DNA from: Acanthaster planci
Lineage: Eukaryota; Echinodermata; Asteroidea; Valvatida; Acanthasteridae
Assembly: GCF_001949145.1 (NCBI RefSeq)
Contig: NW_019091364.1
Coordinates: 443,913 to 507,912, forward strand
Direction of reading: 5' to 3'
Length of the DNA stretch: 64,000 nt
The position numbers were made by a program, and so were the translations under genes. The notes below the pieces were generated by a model, which worked only from the letters and a program-made list of their open reading frames with translations, had not been told where the DNA came from and did no database searches. Positions within the stretch are counted from its first letter, which is position 1. Every line of letters starts with the position of its first letter. This document shows, piece after piece, positions 61,601 to 64,000 of the stretch.

Positions 61601-64000
61601 CGGTGAACCACGCGTTCTGCAGGAACCCCGGAGGCGAAGGGGCGGGGCCTTGGTGCTTTGTGGTGGAGGGGGAACCTGGTTTCACTCGACTTACAATCCA
61701 CAACTGTACGGTTGGGCCCCCAAGTGTCACGTGTTCCAGAGATCACATACGTAAGTCTGTGCGCTTTTGAGTTTTGTGTTAGCATGTTATTGGCCTTCTC
61801 TTGATGGTTCATGTTATTCATCCCATACTGCTTTAACGTTGCTCTTCGAATAATGACGTAGAAATCTATAAATCATCTAATATAAGGAATCTTTAATATT
61901 TCTAAGCTTTTGCGCTTCGGTTGGTGATCTATTATCGATTAAATCGTGACCAATTCTCGTGCGTATCAGGATACTTATAATTTGCTGCTGTTTTCGGAAT
62001 TGATTATCATTGTATGGACAATTTAGTTCACGACACGATCGCTGCGCCACTGTTCTGATTTCATGCAGCTTGAATTAACTTTTTTATTTACACGTGAACT
62101 CCCTACCTTCTACTAAAGCACCACTCTCTAGACGTCGACGAAACGTGGCACCAGACCCTAAGCCCTCATCGTCAGTTCCGGGTACGTTTCCTGTTTTTTC
62201 TGCAACCTCTGGTAAGTGCAGACTGACCATTGTTTTTCATAAATTTCACGGGAGTATTAGATTTCAAACTCCGAAGGGGGGGGGGGCAAAAACACGGCCC
62301 TGGTTCATTGCATGACTCAGTGTCATTGGCATGTGGAACCAACAGCTAGTCGCTTGTCTGATGTGATGTAAATGTTATCGAACCTCTCTGCACATCATGC
62401 ATGTTTGTAATTCATGTGATTCGGTTGCACACTTTCAGGTATCTATGGCAGCTCGTCGTTGCAATTCCAATGTCTGAGTGGCGAACGGATTCGGGCCTGG
62501 CAGACGTGTAACGGGTTTCCCGATTGCCAAGACGGGAGCGACGAATGGAGCAAAGATTGCGGCGATGTTGTGTCAGGTAAAAAAGACTGACTGGCTGACC
62601 CCTTACCCCTTAACCAGCTGAGTGGACCTCTCTCTAAGGTTGCAATAGTAATACATGTAACCTTAATAACAGTTTGCCTGGCTTGATTATGGATAGTTTT
62701 CTGTCTAAAAGCACTATTTCACTATTTTTCACATAAGAATGCGCAATAGATGAGTTCGAATGCCGAGAGAAAACGCCAGAAGGAACGACGAAATGCATTC
62801 CCAAGAAGTACGTGTGTGATGACATTAACCACTGCTCGTCGGATATAGGGGGACCTGGTCTGATATCGTCGGATGAAGAGGCCTGCGCAACTCCAGGTGA
62901 GTTAATTACTTCAGTTGGATTTGTTTGAAGTCAGAAATTTTGCGTTCAGCATACGGAGTTGTTTCAAATAACTAACGCATCAGGTTGAGAAGGCTTGTTT
63001 TTGGTCCCACACCCACAAACAGGCGACGTACCACCGGCCAATTACTTCCGCTGCGCCAATGGTCATAAGATGGTTCATATATACGACGTCTGTAATACAG
63101 TTCCTGATTGCTACCCTGAGGAAGATGACGAGTATGCTTGTACGTGGAAGAACGGAACAGGTATAAAGGGATCATGAACACTGACTGAGTATTTGAAACG
63201 CCGATGGAACTATATGCACCGCTCTACTAAAATACCACCTAGGAAGCAGTAATGTTGATGCCAAATACAGTTGCTTTACTTTCTACGTTTTAAGGGGACT
63301 ACGTTTTGACATAAGAATTAAACTTAGTGGAGTGTGTCTTTGAAAGTTTTAACAAATGACGAAAACAAAAGCTGCACACTTTGAATGTCCTGATTTAAAT
63401 AGAAAGTCGCCATTGATGAGATAACCCCAACAATACCATATTCTAAAGTGAGGAGGCGCGTTCTTTTTTTTAATGTTGTTCACTATTATTTTTAATTTCC
63501 CAGACGGACGGGTACAAAACCCTTTCAGGGATCCACTTTGGTATGAGGATTACGCCACGTTAGTCAAGGCAAACCACCACTACCTTTTCGACGAGTTCAG
63601 CTCTCGTTATGGGAGGAGCCCTTTTTACCGCGTCAAAGGTGAATACCCGCCCGACTGGAACGGCTTTGTGACGTACAGCGCCACTCCCGATTACAGGGAC
63701 CTGGTCGACGTACCTAAGCTATCTAGAGATGAAGTGCATCGATTTGGACACCAGGAAGTTGACTTTATTATTCAGTGTTCATACGATGAGAACAAATGCG
63801 ACAACAGGTAAATCTTAATTAAAACAAGACAAGGAATGAAGGATATGAGGTCTTTTCCAGGCGCTTAAGGAGCAGAACTATAGTGTTTCTGTCATACTGC
63901 GTCTAGTAATTACCGTGCTTTTCGTACAAAAAATCCAGCATAAATTCTGCAAACCACTGTGTGTTGAATTGTGTTTCTTAGGAGACCGCTGTGCTCGGTG
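52327..64000 (+). CDS. DEG/ENaC-family channel with LDLa and kringle modules inserted in the ectodomain (3' incomplete)
   Basis: Seventeen exons join in frame to 871 codons before the window ends. Residues 1-79 are cytosolic with the conserved SAHG motif (His67-Gly68); TM1 is about 80-104; FPSVTVCN (125-132) is the first palm-domain strand. LDLa modules 1-6 cover about 162-415, a six-Cys unclassified module 416-486, a kringle 487-587, a basic linker with RRRR at 592-595, and LDLa-type modules 7-9 about 619-763. Residues 764-871 return to DEG/ENaC ectodomain ([19 protein letters not shown]). The family forms trimeric, usually Na+-selective and amiloride-sensitive channels of the plasma membrane. 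The thumb, TM2 and C-terminus lie beyond the window. Gating stimulus and ligands are unknown. An in-frame TAA at about 52294 and a gccgccATG-like context support the start. Confidence 0.88.
53200..53341 (+). CDS. Channel exon 2: post-TM1 palm strand
   Basis: Encodes residues 115-161. [10 protein letters not shown] leads into [15 protein letters not shown], the hallmark FPxVTxCN of DEG/ENaC channels. Acceptor ccactgcag, donor tactacg|gttagt, leaving phase 1 for the module cassette that follows. Confidence 0.93.
53775..53900 (+). CDS. Channel exon 3: LDLa module 1
   Basis: Residues 162-203, with six cysteines and the acidic calcium site CDGIRQC then DTSDEEDC. Acceptor ctgttgtcag, donor gattacg|gtaagg, phase 1-1. 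Confidence 0.92.
55716..56200. mobile_element. hAT-like non-autonomous element (tentative)
   Basis: The region starts with tagggttgtgccaaatatcc and carries many AATATTCGGATATTCG-type subterminal motifs near both ends (55730-55790 and 56120-56180). Such clustered motifs are typical of hAT elements. No transposase is visible and the right terminal repeat is not clear, so borders are approximate. Confidence 0.35.
57055..57306. mobile_element. MITE-like element with gtggc(a)tatcc ends and poly-C tracts
   Basis: Terminal repeats gtggcatatcc (57055-57065) and ggatacgccac (57296-57306) are inverted with one mismatch. C9 at 57084-57092 and C10 at 57286-57295 lie just inside the ends. The 252-bp size and poly-C architecture match the element at 28363-28601, although the terminal sequence differs. 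Confidence 0.55.
57725..57856 (+). CDS. Channel exon 4: LDLa module 2
   Basis: Residues 204-247, starting CAEEEFRC and ending [10 protein letters not shown], with a slightly long loop (VYSGSRWGL) between the second and third cysteines. Acceptor tttcttttag, donor actgtg|gtagga, phase 1-1. Confidence 0.9.
58045..58155 (+). CDS. Channel exon 5: LDLa module 3
   Basis: Residues 248-284. A textbook LDLa: [29 protein letters not shown]. Acceptor aatttgcag, donor actgca|gtaagt, phase 1-1. Confidence 0.95.
58378..58530 (+). CDS. Channel exon 6: LDLa module 4
   Basis: Residues 285-335, containing [19 protein letters not shown] and [11 protein letters not shown], then a Ser/Thr tail. Acceptor tctgtacag, donor accacaa|gtaaga, phase 1-1. 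An 18-bp two-copy tandem repeat (aagatagttctggtaaat, 58688-58723) sits in the following intron. Confidence 0.94.
58970..59098 (+). CDS. Channel exon 7: LDLa module 5
   Basis: Residues 336-378, with [19 protein letters not shown] and [11 protein letters not shown]. Acceptor gtttatag, donor attgtg|gtaaag, phase 1-1. Confidence 0.93.
59612..59722 (+). CDS. Channel exon 8: LDLa module 6, divergent
   Basis: Residues 379-415. Six cysteines are present ([31 protein letters not shown]), but the loop between cysteines 3 and 4 is very short. The acceptor chosen is tttccggatag because it keeps phase 1; the nearer consensus acceptor at 59559-59561 would bring in a TAG stop. Donor actgtg|gtaaga. Confidence 0.78.
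60301..60393 (+). CDS. Channel exon 9: first half of an unclassified Cys-rich module
   Basis: Residues 416-446, [18 protein letters not shown] and following, ending in SNPFY. Two potential N-glycosylation sites (NES, NYS). No family recognised. Acceptor catataacag, donor tctact|gtaagt, phase 1-1. Confidence 0.75.
60493..60650. mobile_element. Hairpin MITE, family A, copy 3 (in channel intron 9)
   Basis: A 158-bp near-palindrome starting tacgggcgattc and ending cgcccgta. It has the gcgcctccaagag/cttggaggcgc arms seen in the copies at 3185-3358 and 26736-26861. It is the most complete copy and sits 100 bases into intron 9. Confidence 0.78.
60785..60904 (+). CDS. Channel exon 10: second half of the unclassified Cys-rich module
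   Basis: Residues 447-486, with [20 protein letters not shown] and TPC. With exon 9 it gives six cysteines in about 70 residues. The GWVWSS...C end is faintly sushi-like but the full pattern does not fit. Acceptor tttgcttgtag, donor aaacag|gtagtt, phase 1-1. Confidence 0.78.
61448..61750 (+). CDS. Channel exon 11: kringle domain
   Basis: Residues 487-587. The kringle signature is clear: [28 protein letters not shown] and GPWCFV, with final cysteines HNC and VTC completing six. This domain is typical of plasminogen-type extracellular proteins and mediates protein or ligand binding. The 20 or so residues between cysteines 2 and 3 match family spacing, but the usual WEYC strand near the fifth cysteine is divergent (TIHNC). 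Acceptor atgtacag follows a C10T6 tract; donor cacatac|gtaagt, phase 1-1. The exon is much more GC-rich than its introns. Confidence 0.9.
62119..62211 (+). CDS. Channel exon 12: basic Ser/Pro linker with RRRR, two in-frame donors
   Basis: Residues 588-618, starting [15 protein letters not shown] and continuing Ser/Pro-rich. RRRR fits the furin consensus R-X-K/R-R. Two donors, 62181|gtacgt and 62211|gtaagt, are 30 bases apart and both leave phase 1, so a 10-residue length choice is possible; the downstream one has the better consensus. The acceptor (tctactaaag) is weak. Exon existence is inferred from frame and splice sites only. Confidence 0.6.
62439..62576 (+). CDS. Channel exon 13: LDLa-type module 7 (four cysteines)
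   Basis: Residues 619-664: [20 protein letters not shown] and on to [14 protein letters not shown]. The calcium-site DGSDE is intact, but cysteines 1 and 3, which normally pair, are both absent. Acceptor actttcag, donor gtgtcag|gtaaaa, phase 1-1. Confidence 0.88.
62738..62896 (+). CDS. Channel exon 14: LDLa module 8
   Basis: Residues 665-717, with [23 protein letters not shown] and a long last loop ([17 protein letters not shown]). All six cysteines are present. The acceptor is cacataag; starting at the next AG (aatag) would delete the first cysteine. Donor actccag|gtgagt, phase 1-1. Confidence 0.9.
63023..63160 (+). CDS. Channel exon 15: LDLa-type module 9 (four cysteines)
   Basis: Residues 718-763: [32 protein letters not shown], then an NGT glycosylation site. 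As in module 7, cysteines 1 and 3 are missing together. Acceptor cacaaacag, donor ggaacag|gtataa, phase 1-1. Confidence 0.88.
63504..63807 (+). CDS. Channel exon 16: DEG/ENaC ectodomain
   Basis: Residues 764-864 and two bases of 865. Contains [20 protein letters not shown], then [18 protein letters not shown] and [19 protein letters not shown]. The last element corresponds to the FGH..(D/E)(M/F)(L/I)..C.(F/Y)....C element that DEG/ENaC ectodomains carry after the finger. Acceptor aatttcccag, donor acaacag|gtaaat, phase 2. Confidence 0.9.
63982..64000 (+). CDS. Channel exon 17, first 19 bases (cut by window edge)
   Basis: The acceptor gtgtttcttag is followed by gagaccgctgtgctcggtg, which continues the frame as R-RPLCSV. 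A Cys shortly after CDN fits the family. The rest of the exon is outside the window. Confidence 0.65.

Noticed and set aside
1-64000. CRISPR arrays, operons, insertion sequences or other prokaryotic features
   Set aside because: Introns, sparse coding and SINE/MITE content mark nuclear animal DNA; the tandem repeats lack unique spacers.

Overview
This is a window of animal nuclear DNA: spliced genes with GT-AG introns, long gene-poor stretches, tRNA-derived SINEs, hairpin MITEs, minisatellites and one assembly gap. It is probably from a marine invertebrate. The DEG/ENaC channel with LDLa and kringle modules, the lone-exon rhodopsin-like GPCR and the abundance of the TACATGTA palindrome would suit an invertebrate deuterostome (hemichordate, echinoderm or amphioxus). 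That placement is inference; no species-diagnostic marker is visible.

Layout. Positions 1 to about 40.8 kb hold no gene I can recognise. They contain hairpin MITEs (3185-3358, 26736-26861, 26922-27059, 28363-28601), a tRNA-headed SINE (22074-22200), two tandem tRNA-like SINE copies (39339-39752), a 36-bp minisatellite interrupted by a 538-bp run of N (31453-32499), several CpG-rich islets and some clustered regulatory-type motifs. From 40858 to 44525 (+) lies a complete five-exon LSM12 orthologue of 179 codons, with NRF1-like and YY1-like motifs at its start. A single-exon class A GPCR lies at 49164-50051 (-). From 52327 to the right edge (+) runs the first 17 coding exons (871 codons, open at the 3' end) of a DEG/ENaC-family channel.

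The channel gene is the main result. The cytosolic N-terminus with the HG gating motif, TM1 and the FPxVTxCN strand are encoded by exons 1-2. About 600 residues made of LDLa modules, an unclassified six-cysteine module, a kringle, a basic RRRR linker and three more LDLa-type modules are then inserted where the finger domain of ASIC/ENaC lies. Exon 16 returns to recognisable DEG/ENaC extracellular sequence. Exons 3-15 are all phase 1-1, so any of them can be skipped or duplicated without breaking the frame, which is the signature of exon shuffling. I reconstructed these exon borders by hand from splice signals and frame continuity.

The three genes do not form an evident functional unit. The GPCR and the channel are divergent and share about 2.3 kb of intergenic DNA; LSM12 is a housekeeping RNA-binding adaptor. 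Another notable feature is in LSM12: the end of exon 2 and its splice donor are copied four times as a 44-bp tandem repeat.
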